A stretch of 64,000 nt of DNA. It comes from Planococcus citri. Its lineage: Eukaryota > Arthropoda > Insecta > Hemiptera > Pseudococcidae. The stretch is from the NCBI RefSeq assembly GCF_950023065.1, contig NC_088680.1:62657350-62721349 (forward strand), written 5' to 3'. The position numbers and the translations under genes were made by a program. Shown here in pieces: positions 22,642 through 33,341 of the stretch (positions are counted from its first letter, which is position 1; every line of letters begins with the position of its first letter). The notes under the pieces were generated by a model, which did no database searches, was not told the origin of the DNA, and saw nothing but the letters and a program-made list of their open reading frames with translations.

Positions 22642-24320
22642 GACCGAATTCTTATGACACTGAGATCTCAGCAACGGCTGAACCGATTTTGCTCAGTGAC
22701 CTCTCAAAAAAAAGGTTTTGACCCGTAGATGTGCAGGTTTTAATCAAAAGTTTGAAAAGTTGCACCAAAAAGCTCAAAAAAGCTCAAAAAATGATTTTAG
22801 CCTATACATATCACATTCGATGTATACATAGTAGTACGTATATTATACCTTGAAAGAGCATTGAAAAAAGTCAAATGTTGAAGAAAAAAGTTTACAAAAA
22901 AGTTTGGCCTTAAGCTCAAAAAAGCTCAATAATTGATTTTTAGCCTATACCTAACGCATTCGACGTATACACAGTAGTACGTTTATTATACCTTGAAAGA
23001 GCATCAAAAGAAGTCAAATGTTGAAGAAAAAAGTTCACAAAAAAGTTGTGCCATAAAGCTCAAAAAAGCTCAATATTCATCAAAAAGCTTATTAGTAAGA
23101 CCAAATTCTTTTGACTGCAAGATCTTAACAATGGCTGAACCGATTTTGCTCAGTGACCTCTCAAAAAATAACTTTTGAAACGTACGTATGCAGGTTTTCA
23201 TCAAAAGTTCTGAAAGTTGCACCATAAAGCTCAAAAAAGCTCAATAATTGATTTTTGCCTATATGTAGCGCATTTGATGTATACAGAGAAATACGTATAT
23301 TATACCTTGAAAGAACACCAAAAGAAGTCAAAAGTCAATGAAAAAAGCTTACAAAAAAGCTCAATAATTGATTTTAACCAATGACCGGATTCTTATGACG
23401 CTGAGATCTCAGCAACGGCTGAACCGATTTTGCTCAGTGATCTCTCAAAAACTAGGTTTTGAACCATACATGTGCAGGTTTTTATCAAAAGTTCCAAAAG
23501 TTGAACCGTAAAGCTCAAAAAAGCTCAATAATTGATTTTCACCTATATGTAGCGAATTTGACATATACATAGAAGTACGTATATTATACCTTGAAAAAGC
23601 AACAAAAGAAGTCAAATGTTGAAGAAAAAAGTTTACAAAAAAGTTGCGCCATAAAGCTCAAGAAAGCTCAATAATTGATTTTTGCCTATACTTAGCGTAT
23701 TTGATGTATACAGAGAAGTAAGTACATATGTTATACCTTGAAAGAGCATCAAAAGTAGTGGAATGTTGAAGAAAAAACTTCACAAAAATAGTTGCACTGA
23801 AAAGCTCAAAAAAGCTCAATATTCGTCAAAAAGCTCATAGTATGACCAAATTCTTTTGACTCTGAGATCTCAGCAACAGCTGAACTGATTTTGCTCAGTG
23901 ACCTCTCAAAAAATAGCTTTTGAATCGTAGATGTGCACTGTGCAGGTTTTTATCAAAAGTTCTAAAAGTTGCACTGTAAAGCTCAAAAAAGCTCAATAAT
24001 TGATTTTCACCTATACGCAGCGCATTCGACATATACAGAGAAGTACGTATATTATACCTTGAAAGAGCACCAAAAAAAGTCCAATGTCGAAGAAAAAAGT
24101 TTGCGAAAAAGTTGCGCCGTAAGCTCGAAAAAGCTCAGTAATTGATTTTAACATTTTTAACCTGTATACAGCGCATTCGACATGTACAAAGAAGTACGTA
24201 TATTATATCTTGAAAGAGCATCAAAAGAAATGGAATGTTGAAGAAAAAAGTTAACAAAAATAACTGTGCTGTAAAGCTCAAAAAAGCTCAACATTCGTCA
24301 AAAAGTTTTGAAGGGAGCTT
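22642..24320. repeat. Higher-order satellite, 741-bp unit (457 + 284)
   Basis: A GAccgAATTCTTaTGACnCTGAGATCTCAGC-type block followed by GGCTGAACCGATTTTGCTCA starts near 22,642, 23,099, 23,383 and 23,840, at spacings of 457, 284 and 457, so the pattern repeats every 741 bp. Between these blocks run shorter units with AAAGCTCAAAAAAGCTCAAT and CCTATAnnTAGCGCATTCGA. A/T-rich throughout; no coding potential. Confidence 0.85.
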
Positions 24321-24721
24321 TGAGCCTAAACCTTTGTACCTATATTTCTTCAACCTTTAAAATCAATCGATTGTATGTAGTTTCAATCACCATCGTAAAA
24401 AGCTTAAAAAGCTGACGTTGGTACACATTTTCAACCTTTGAAATCGATTGATCGCAGTTTCATTCAACATGGAACTTTTCTTTTGTGAGGGGGGGGGGTG
24501 AAAAATAAGGTAACCTTTGAAATCAATCGATTGTATGTAGTTTCAATCTCCATCATATAAAGCTGACGTTGGTACACTTTTTCAACCTTTGAAATCAATC
24601 AATTATTGTAGTTTCATTCCAAATGGAACTTGGGGGGGGGAGTGAAAAATAAAGTTTGAAATTGATCAATTATATGCATTTTCAATCTCCATCGTAAAAA
24701 GCTGACGTAGGTATGATTAAA
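24321..24721. repeat. Tandem repeat with TTTGAAATCAATCGATTG core
   Basis: Two to three degenerate copies of CAACCTTTGAAATCAATCGA, GTAGTTTCAATC, AAAAGCTGACGTTGGTACAC and a G8-9 run. The same array resumes at about 25,740-26,060 on the far side of the hAT-like MITE, which was therefore inserted into it. Confidence 0.7.
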
Positions 24722-25717
24722 CAGGGTGTCTAACGGTCCTTCTGGGTCAGTAAAAGTCCTTCTTTTTGCCTATTGGTCCTTCTTTCTTCCGAATTTTCTA
24801 ATAATTCTGTCATTTAATAAAAATGAGAAATGGTGTTCTTTTACGTCTCAAATGGTATCAATTTTTCACAGCTTTCGCTTAGGCTAGATCATTTTTCTTT
24901 TCTTTTCTTTTCTCTGACCAAAATTAAAGGGTAAAAAAATATGACTCCTCAAATCAAAAATAATGCTGTTTTACTACTCAGGAATTGTGAATTTTTGAAA
25001 GCTTTTGCTCTCGCTTTGCTCGGGCATTTACTCATATTTTTAACTATGATGACTACCTTACTTATAAAATTTTCTGAAAACTTTCACAGCTTTCACCCTC
25101 GCTTCGCTCGGTCAGATTGCAATTCTGCTACAACAATTTTCAAACATTTCCTAAAATGGAAAAGTCAACTCGAGAAATTCCAAAAACATAATCTAATCAA
25201 TGCAAAATTCAAATAAATTTTTTATTCGACATTTTTGTTTCCAACTTCCCTTTTTAAAAAATGGTTCGAACCACATCTGGCTAATTAGTTGGAAAAAATC
25301 TTGGCGTGGAAAGGGGGGAGTTTAGAGTAAAAAATTGGGAAAATATGGAAAATCTAGCGACAAAAATTGGAACAATGTCCATCGTTTCGTCACGCCTCCG
25401 AAAATGTTTTGTGTGGAAAGTTTTTGGCTCACCTCTTTTTTATTATTATTACATTAAACAAATTTTTAGTGACTTTTTTGATTACTTTTTGGTTACTGGT
25501 AGTCATTAGACAAGAAATTTATCAGGTCTATTTGAATATTATTAATTTTTTTGTTTCTTTTAAAAATTATAAATTTTCGTAGTTTTTTTGGCAATTTTGT
25601 AAAAATGAATGAGGGAGGGGGGGGGTCAGTAGGTGCATTTTTAAATTTAAAAATGTCCTTCCAAAAGGTCCTTCCAAGGTCCTTCTTTTTAGTTTTCAGA
25701 TTTTGTTGAACACCCTG
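24722..25717. mobile_element. hAT-like MITE, 996 bp
   Basis: Ends are CAGGGTGTCTAACGGTCCTT and AAGGTCCTTC...GAACACCCTG, with several GGTCCTTC copies at both ends and the internal TCTCGCTTTGCTCGGGC and CCCTCGCTTCGCTCGG words shared with 15,370-15,800 and 45,215-45,931. I could not match an 8-bp target duplication. The ORFs at 24,941-25,582 show no domain. Confidence 0.65.
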
Positions 25718-25739
25718 TTGAAGTAATTCTAAAAAGTAT

Positions 25740-26060
25740 GTAATTTACAATTGTAGTTTGGAACTTTCTTTTGTGGGGGGATGAAAAATAAGGATTTTCA
25801 ACCTTTTAAATCGATAGATTTTATTTTCATTCGACATGGAAATTTCCTTTTGGGGGGGGGGCTGCTGGAAAATAAGGAGGGTATGGTTAAAGTTTGAAAT
25901 TGATCAATTATATGTACATATTTTCAATCTCCATCATGAAAAGCTGACGTTGGTACACTTTTTCAACCTTTGAAATTTATTGATTGTAGTTTCATTTGAC
26001 ATGGAACTTTTTTGTGGGTGAGGGGGGGGGAGATGAAAAATAAGGTAGGTATGATTAAAA
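25740..26060. repeat. Continuation of the TTTGAAATCAATCGATTG tandem array
   Basis: Same unit as 24,321-24,721, with GAAAAGCTGACGTTGGTACA near 25,938 and poly-G runs near 25,850 and 26,020. Confidence 0.6.
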
Positions 26061-26229
26061 TAATTCTTGAATAAAATCAACAACAACTAATCAGTATAGA
26101 TCAATATTTACAACAAAACCGCAATAATAAATTCAAATCAGTAAAATGCAAACCTAATCACCGTAGATCGCTGCAAAACCGGGATAAATATCACCCCCTC
26201 TCCCTTGAGTATTAATTTTCATTTCACCC

Positions 26230-26480
26230 CTCGAGTTAGTTGAAAACGACATTTTTTGGAAATCGTTTGATTTTTAAAATAAAAATAAAAATAGATGTGT
26301 TAACAGATATTTCTGTCGTGATTTTTTTTTTTACTATTGTCGTTCAATTTTTTATTTTTCGTGGACATTTTTTATCTGTCGTGCAAATATATGATTGTGG
26401 TTCAATTTTTTTTGTGTCGTTCAATTTCTTTTTTGGTCGGGCAATTCTTTTATTTGTCGGGCCTGTCGTTTAGACCACCT
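26230..26480. repeat. T-rich degenerate repeat with GTCGTTCAATTTTT words
   Basis: GTCGTTCAATTTTT, GTCGTGCAAAT and GTCGGGCAATTCTT alternate every 25-35 bp. The 77-codon ORF here is compositional. Confidence 0.4.
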
Positions 26481-26722
26481 ATTCTGTTGTAACGATAAAT
26501 CATACCCTATTTATTTTAATTTTTAAATATTAAAAATTATTTTAATTAAAAAGTTACTATGAAATAATTACTTTTAATTTTATTGAATGAACCAAAAGCT
26601 GTGATACAACTATACCGTAACATATTCTTACATCGTTCCTTCCAATTCTATCTTCCCTCATTCTGACATTGAATCCGTTCAAACGTAGCGCATTTATGCG
26701 CGTTGTTAACGGGTTGCTAGTT

Positions 26723-27010
26723 ATTGATGAATTTGTTAGGGCTGATTTTCCAGTTGATGATGAAGATTTATGCGATTTAGTGATAAAGCATATGATCCAT
26801 AGCCCATGTGGTTCTAATAATATGAAAACTCCATGTTATGATCCGTCTACCAACAAATGTTCAAAAAAGTTTCCAAAGCCTTTTAATCAACATACTTACA
26901 TAGATGATTTTGGTTATGTTCATTATAAAAGATCGGAAGGAGTGACAATGAAAAAAATAACAGGGATATTGACACAAGATGGATTGTACCATATAATCCA
27001 AAGTTGCTAA
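26723..27010 (+). pseudogene. Helitron Rep, middle part after the insertion
   Basis: From I-D at 26,723 the frame reads EFVRADFPVDDEDL, then IKHMIHSPCG, then KCSKKFPKPF, the conserved stretch that follows the HUH motif in Helitron Reps. The 18 codons before 26,723 belong to the insertion. Near 26,980 a frameshift moves the conserved VPYNPKLL segment out of this frame, so it ends at a premature stop at 27,010 while the real sequence continues in the frame of 27,004. Confidence 0.85.
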
Positions 27011-28200
27011 AGTTGTTTAACTGCCATATTAATGTTGAAATTGCTTCATCAGTAAAAGTTGTGAAATATTTATTCAAGTATATTCATAAAGGCCCTGATA
27101 AAGCCAAAGTGGCAGTAACAAATAAAGAAAATATTGATGAAATTGAAGAATACGTCAGCTTAAGATACATTAGTGCTTCGGAAGCTATATGGAGAATTCT
27201 TGAATTTGATATGTCTGGGCGTACACCTGCTGTAAACTCTCTGCCCCTTCATCTTCCAAATAAGGATATCATCATATTTGAACCAGGGAAAGAAATTGAA
27301 ACCCAAAAAAAATCAATATCAAAATTATGTTTGTACTTTTTGAGGCCTAAAAATGAAGAAATGTCAGAACTCACATATCTTGATTTTTATGAAAATTTTA
27401 TAGTCCATACAACAGAACCAAAATCAGAAAGTATTGCTTTAGGATCAAAAAGGCATTGGATAACAAGGCGTAAAAGGGGCGAGTGTGTAGCTAGACTACA
27501 TTGGATATCACCATCCCTTGGTGAATTATTCTATTTGAGGCTACTCCTATCAAGGTTTCCAGCTTATGATTTTGAAGAACTAAGAACTGTGAATAATGAA
27601 GTGTTTGAGTCTTTTCAAGAAGCAGCAGAAGCTAGAGGATTAATTGATAAGAATGAAAACTTTATTGCAACTATGCAAGAAGCAATAGGTTTCATGGTTG
27701 GACATGGTTTGAGACAATTGTTTGTTTGCTTGATAGTAGTAGGTGCACCTGCTAAAATTTTATGGGAGGCCTTCAATAAGCAACTTGCAGAAGATTTCTT
27801 ATCCAAACCAAACTGCCCTCACCCAGATGGACTAAATAAAACTCTTCTAGAAATTGATTGTAAGTCAAGGTTGCATGGTAAATCATGTGCAGATGTGGGA
27901 TTACCAGAACCAAGTTCAACAAATACAGAGGTAGATCGTGAATTATTGAAATGGGATACAAAGGTGTGTGAAGAAATGGTGAATGAGTGGTTACCAAAAC
28001 TAACAAGTGAACAGGTGAGAGTATTTGATGAACTTTGCACAAATTTTTCTTCTAATAGTTCTCAAAGAGTTTTCTTCTTAGATGGACCTGGGGGGAGTGG
28101 TAAAACAACTTTGATTAAAGTGATTTCTGCTTTTTATAGATCTAAAAAAAAACATTGTTCTCTGTACAGCTTCAACTGGAGTTGCTGCACTCAACTATGA
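27004..28200 (+). pseudogene. Helitron Rep C-terminus and PIF1 helicase N-terminal half
   Basis: Starts with LFNCHINVE and KVVKYLFKYIHKGPD, where Y22 and Y26 match the paired catalytic tyrosines of Helitron Reps. The linker contains RRKRGECVARLHWISPSLGE and LGELFYLRLLLSRF, typical of Helitron polyproteins. The helicase begins near residue 340 with Walker A GPGGSGKTT at 362-369. A frameshift in a run of nine A near 28,148 ends the frame; motif Ia (ASTGVAAL) is in the next frame. Homopolymer length error in the assembly is an alternative to real mutation. Confidence 0.9.
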
Positions 28201-29413
28201 AGGAGGTGTTACTGCTCATTCCATGTTTAAACTTCCTTTAGATCTTGATAAAGATAAATATTGTTCTTTATCCTCAACAAGCCAGAGAGCTAACCTTTTG
28301 AGGTCATCTACCCTTTTGATATGGGATGAAGCATCAATGGCTCGAAAAGAACATATAGAAACTTTAAATCGAACTTTGCAGGACTTTATGGGAAATCATC
28401 AAATTTTTGGGGGGAAACTAGTTTTATTTGCTGGGGATTTTCGTCAAATTCCTCCAGTTATTAAGTATGGGACAAGGCAGGATGTAATCTTTGCTTCAAT
28501 GAAAAGTTCATATTTATGGCCTAAAATTAAAATACTTCATTTAACACAGTCTCAGAGATCAATTGCAGATTTAGAATACTCCAGTTATATTATGAAGGTA
28601 GGTGATGATGCTATTCAAGGAGCAAGATATGATGCAAGTACTGAAGAAAGCTCAGTAAAATTTATTTCATTATTATATGTAGACACAGTGGATACTTTAG
28701 ATGAATTAATTGAATGGGTATTTCCAAAACATATCTTGAAAAATCATATGCAATGTTTACATAGAGCTATACTTTCTGGAACAAATTCAAATATTGATCA
28801 AATTAATGAGTTGGTATTGAATGAATTGCCAGGATCTGTGGTTGAAGTCTTCAGTTCAGATTCATTAAAAATATCAGATGATCCTAAAAAAGATTCTAAT
28901 GAAACTCATTTTTATAATGACTTGCTTAATATATTTTCAGAACCAGGAGTACCTAATCACAAATTGTCTCTAAAAGTTGGATGCCAATGTTTGATAATGA
29001 GAAATTTGAGCTTTGATGATGGATTAGTGAATGGTAGTAAAGTATACATTGATAGAATAGGGAAGTATACAATAGAAGCAAGTCTGTTTGATGAAAAATT
29101 GAAAAGTTTCCGTACTGTCTGCATACCCCGTATTCCTTTCATCTTTACTGCTGGGCCTAATGGTATGGAGATAGTTCGGAAACAATTTCCACTTAGATTA
29201 TCTTATGGTCTAACTATAAACAAATCTCAGGGACAGACTTTAGATATGGTAGGGGTAGACCTAAGAAGTGATGTATTTTGTCATGTTCAGTTGTATGTGG
29301 CTTTAAGTAGGGTTCGCTCTAGAGCCACAGTCAAAGCATTAGTTCCAAGTCATTGCTGCTTCAATGGAGAGCCACATACTGTAAATATTGTGTATAAAAG
29401 TTTACTCAGTTAG
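28155..29413 (+). pseudogene. PIF1-type helicase C-terminal half of the Helitron
   Basis: Open from 28,155; the first ATG is at 28,223. Motifs in order: Ia (ASTGVAAL, before the ATG), Walker B IWDEAS, motif III LFAGDFRQIPPV, SQRS, motif V SYGLTINKSQGQTLD, and motif VI LYVALSRVR. The helicase would unwind DNA during rolling-circle transposition. The half is intact to a natural stop at 29,413 and is followed by AT-rich 3' sequence and a degenerate copy of its own end. Confidence 0.92.
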
Positions 29414-29601
29414 TTCATCTTTGTGCTTGAAATTGGCGGGGAATTCATTCTGCAGATAATAAACATTTTTCTTTGCCTGTAGTTTTGTTCAAGGGTACAC
29501 TTTCTGTTGTTTTTTGTAATCTTATGATTTATTTTTTTAATAATGTATTATTGTGCTTCAAATTAGTGAGAAATTCATTCTGGTAATACTTCCATACTTA
29601 T

Positions 29602-29960
29602 GTTGTTTTATGATCTAACTACAAACAAATCTTAGGGGCAACCCAAGTAGACCCAAGAAGTGATATGTTTTGACATGGTTAGTTGTATCTGGCTTTGAAT
29701 AGGGTTTGTTCTGGATCAACAAAAAGGCATTAGTTCCAATTCATCGCTGCTTAAATGGAGAGCCATATTATGATGTAAATATTGTATATAAAAATTAGAT
29801 CAATTAGATCATCTTTGTCCCTCAAATAGGGAGAAAATACATTATACAGATATTGAACATTTTTCTTTGTCTGTGATTTTGTTCAAGGGTAAACTTAGTG
29901 TTGTTTTTTGTAATTTTGTGATTTTTTTGTGTAAATAATGTATTCTTGTGCTAAAAACTA
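29602..29960 (+). pseudogene. Decayed tandem duplicate of the helicase C-terminus and 3' flank
   Basis: Follows 29,206-29,560 in order with many substitutions and indels: TGATCTAACTACAAACAAATC mirrors the motif V coding region, AGTTGTATCTGGCTTTGAAT mirrors motif VI, and GGAGAGCCATATTATGATGTAAA the final codons. A further 3'-flank copy (GTAAATAATGTATTCTTATGC) lies near 30,045. Stops in all frames. Confidence 0.8.
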
Positions 29961-30316
29961 TATGATTTTCTTTGCATGTGGTTTCACTCGATGATACACT
30001 TTTAATTATTTTGTTTAGTTTTCTTAAATGATTTTATTCAGTTATGTAAATAATGTATTCTTATGCTTAAAATTGGTTTGAAATTCATTCAGCTAACAAT
30101 AAATGATTTTCTTTGCCTGTGATATCCTATAAGGATTCAATTCTACATTTTGTTTTGCTTGTGTGTTTTTATTTAAATTACTTAGTAAGTCATTAACATC
30201 CGGTAAATAAAGTAGGTTTTTTAAATTAACATTATGCATTTAAAACAAATTTATTATTCATGGGAGGTTTGGGGAGGATTTGGTCAACTTATATTTCTTA
30301 GCCTTAGGGGGGGTTG

Positions 30317-30350
30317 GGCCGCGAAGCGGCCAGGGGGCGAAGCCCCCTAG
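30317..30350 (+). terminator. Helitron 3' terminus: double hairpin and CTAG
   Basis: Two adjacent stem-loops share a GAA loop: GGCCGC-GAA-GCGGCC (30,317-30,331) and GGGGGC-GAA-GCCCCC (30,333-30,347). The second runs directly into CTAG at 30,347-30,350, followed by T. Helitrons end in CTRR a few bases after a hairpin and insert before T, so this fits closely. Confidence 0.85.
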
Positions 30351-30359
30351 TTTATCATA

Positions 30360-30968
30360 TAAGGTGCACTGGGGGAAGTTGGAATTCGGGGTAAGTTAGA
30401 AAACTTGCTCTAGCGCCTAGAGGTTTATATCTGGCGAAGTGCCACTAAAGGTGACTTGAGGGTACTACTCCTACTTCATCACGGCATAAAAATGTTCGCA
30501 ATTCAGTTTCATTTTAGAGGTCTTTGGTTCAATTGTATTTTGTTGTTGTTTTGAACTTATTTTGAATTTGGTCTAAAATACAGACTTTCTATTTCTTAGT
30601 TTTTCTCATATAGCGGACGAACCGTGCGTCCTAGTGAAAATCTGATGAGAGTGTTCTCAAAGAGAATTAAATTCTCTACAATTTTGTTTCTATGCAATTT
30701 TGCTAGGACGCTTGGTTTGTGATCTACACCTCTGCAAAGTTTAGCCACTTCTGACTTCCCCCAATTGGGGTAAGTCAGGACAGTTTATATTTTATTCCAC
30801 TGAGCGAAAGCTACTGTGTCAATCACGCCAAATTTTTACCATAGGTTAAGAACCCTTATGGGAACATACATAATAAATTTGATCCATATTGGTTCATTAG
30901 AAGGGGAGTAACAGCTGGTCAAAGTTGAAATTGCGAAAAATCATTCTGACTTGCCCCGGTGCACCTTA
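30360..30968. mobile_element. 609-bp MITE with TAAGGTGCAC ends
   Basis: Left end TAAGGTGCACTGGGGGAAGT and right end ACTTGCCCCGGTGCACCTTA are inverted over about 20-25 bp with a few mismatches. The internal word GGGGTAAGT(C/T)AG recurs near 30,390 and 30,770. The duplication may be TA or TTA; Tc/mariner or Harbinger-like is possible but unproven. No coding capacity. Confidence 0.75.
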
Positions 30969-31089
30969 CCTATACTACGTGAATAATACGCGCATACGTA
31001 CGAAGGGATTAATTTAATTATCGCCAAGGCGATCAGGGCATATTTCCTCATATCAACATTGAAAATGAATAAAAATGAGAGAAAGTAGC

Positions 31090-31800
31090 CTTATTAATTG
31101 TTTTTGAAAAATATGCTCAAAATTTCGAAAAAATGATCTAACATTGCAGAATATTGTCAAATTTTTGTAATAAACTGCCAAAAATATTTAGAAAAACAGC
31201 CTAATTTTATTGGAAAAAAAAACTTGAAACGGGCAAAATGATGCTGAAATTTTGTAAAATATTGTACAAATTAAGAACAAAAAATATTTCCCAATTTGCA
31301 AAAAATTGCAATAAAATAACCAAAAAAAAAAAAAAATACCAAAAGAATGATAAAATTCGTTAAATATGTGGTTAGGAATCAAAAATTTCACAAAATTTCC
31401 TATAAAATTACCAAAAATTGGAAAAATTTGTTCAAAATTGAGTAAAATGTAAAACTTTACGAAATACCTGAAAAATTTAAAAATGGAGGGAAAAAATCTA
31501 TGAAAAAATGCCGAAGTTGAGTAAACAAAATATGACAAAATTTGCACAAAATTAATACAAAACTGATTCAAAAAATTGAAAAATGAACAAAAATGACAAA
31601 AAATGTTAATGAACTTTTGCCAAACGAACACTTTCTTTGAAAGTTGTGCAAAAAATGACGCGAAAATCAAAAAAAAGTTATAAAAAACATAAAACTCCGT
31701 AGAAATTTTACAAAATTGAAAAAAAAAAACAAAAAAAGTAGAAAATAAGAAAAACAGTAAGAAATATATCGTCAAAATGATGCCCACAAAAATTATGAAA
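31090..31800. repeat. A-rich degenerate repeat block
   Basis: Continuous AAAATTG, CAAAAAATG and GAAAAA words on the plus strand. The 199-codon minus-strand ORF (31,188-31,787) is almost entirely F, I, S and K/N and is a by-product of this composition. Confidence 0.55.
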
Positions 31801-31920
31801 CCTTATTCAAAATGTTCATAGAATTTTCTGTTTGCCCAAGATTGTAGCTAAATTGCTAAATTTTCCTTTTTTAATAATGTTGAAATTTTTTTGAATCTTC
31901 CAAAAATGTCAGAATATTCT

Positions 31921-32969
31921 CCAAAGGAGGAGTTGTGATAAGGCCATTTTTGGCCCCTCCCCATTTTGATCCTATCCCTTTGAACCCCTCTAAAAAGCTT
32001 TTTGCAGTTTATTAGTATCTGAATGACCTCCATCCTACCAAATTTTGAGCTCAATAAAAGAATTTACATTTGAAACACGCTAGCAAGTGATCGATAATTT
32101 TTCGAATGATTTTTCTGGTAACTTTAAAAATTGAGCTATTTTGGGTCAAATTCTGAGATTTAACTCTTCGAAAAGACGTTAAAATCACGTTTTCATGATT
32201 TCAACATGGGTAGTAAAAATCTCAGACTTTGACCCAAAATAGCTCAATTTTTAAAGTTACCAGAAAAATCATTCGAAAAATTATCGATCACTTGCTAGCG
32301 TGTTTCAAATGTAAATTCTTCAATTTAATTGAAAAACTATGCACAAACGCCTTTTTTAGGGGTGCCTAAAATGGGGGGGGGCTCTAAAAAAAAGGGTTAA
32401 AAATTACGAATATATACGGGGAGCTTAATTCAACTTTTTCATCTAAATAATCGAACATATACCTCAAAACATTATGTTTGGCGCAAATCTCAGGTTTCTA
32501 GTTTTCCAGGGGTTCCCAAAATATCGAAATTGCGAAAAATTGGAGAATTGGATTTTTGAGTACCAGCGAAAAATTTTATTGAGCTCAAAATTTGGTAGGA
32601 TGGAGCTCTTTCAGATACTAATAAGAGCTGCAAAAAGCTTTTTAGAAGGGTTCATAAGGGGTAGGATCAAAATTTTGTTTCCAAAATTTTCAAAAAATTG
32701 AACCCCCCCCCTCAATTTCTGCCCCTCGAGGGTTGAAAGTAAGAAAATAACCTCACATGACATTTATCTGATTCAAAATATATTTTACGCTAAAAAAGTT
32801 TTTGAAAATAATACTCAGTGGTTCTTAAAATTATGGAGCCCAAAAAATGGTCATTTTGCGTTAACTAACCACGGATTCGTATTTCGGACATTTATTACAA
32901 CATTTTTAGAGTGGTCGACTTGAAAACTAGGTGGGGCAAAAAATGGCCCTATCGCAACTCCTCCTTTGG
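31921..32969. mobile_element. Fold-back element with long nested inverted repeats
   Basis: Outer ends are CCAAAGGAGGAGTTGTGATA and ATCGCAACTCCTCCTTTGG. Inner arms 32,062-32,165 and 32,222-32,325 are nearly identical in inverse (e.g. ACACGCTAGCAAGTGATCGA). A middle tier (AAATTTTGAGCTCAATAAAA near 32,040 against TTTTATTGAGCTCAAAATTT near 32,573) is displaced by about 230 unpaired bases. No target duplication found. Confidence 0.75.
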
Positions 32970-33341
32970 CTGTCGTGAAAATGATAGCAAAATGAAGCAG
33001 AAAGATCTCATCGATAAGATTTCCCAAAAGTAATTTAAAAAGTAAAAAATTGGCCAGTTTAATTGAAAATAGTTGAAAACGAAATTTCCAATGAAGGGGC
33101 TAAAATCAAGAATTGAGAGCTGGGTGCGTAATAAAATTAAATTGAAAACGAAAATTTTATATTTTTTTCAATAAAATGTCAGAAATAAATAACAATGGTA
33201 AAATAATTTTTTTTTCCAATTTTTCAACAAAAAAGTTATCTACTTAAAGAATTTGAGAAAAAAATACTGAATAAATAATTTAAAATGTTTCCAAATAATA
33301 TAAATATATCTTTTTAAAATTTGATGTATTTTCGATTTCAG

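Larger units (their letters stand above)
22617..26722. mobile_element. 4.1-kb insertion splitting the Helitron Rep
   Basis: ATTGAT occurs at 22,611-22,616 and 26,723-26,728, in the same codon phase (I-D) on both sides, as expected for a 6-bp target duplication. No inverted repeats are visible at the inner ends (CCAAAAATCTATATATTAAT left; GGGTTGCTAGTT right). The contents are satellite-like arrays plus a hAT-type MITE, with no transposase or RT, so how this block moved is unclear. Confidence 0.65.
19562..30350 (+). mobile_element. Broken autonomous Helitron with C48 protease, Rep and PIF1 helicase
   Basis: Coding order is Ulp1/C48-like protease, AT-hook/basic repeat linker, HUH Rep, then PIF1-type helicase, ending in the double hairpin plus CTAG at 30,317-30,350. 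The parts read as one ancestral polyprotein on one strand. Insertions at 20,332-21,174 and 22,617-26,722 each split the frame between matching target repeats, and removing either in thought leaves the phase intact, so both postdate Helitron decay or death. Frameshifts lie near 19,700, 20,045, 26,980 and 28,148. The 5' terminus (a TC start after A) could not be placed; the start given is the first supported coding ATG. Confidence 0.85.

Noticed and set aside
22372..22674. 100-codon minus-strand ORF
   Set aside because: Shadow of the Helitron Rep frame on the other strand.
31188..31787. 199-codon minus-strand ORF
   Set aside because: F/I/S/K-only composition inside an A-rich block; no start context, domain or conservation signal.
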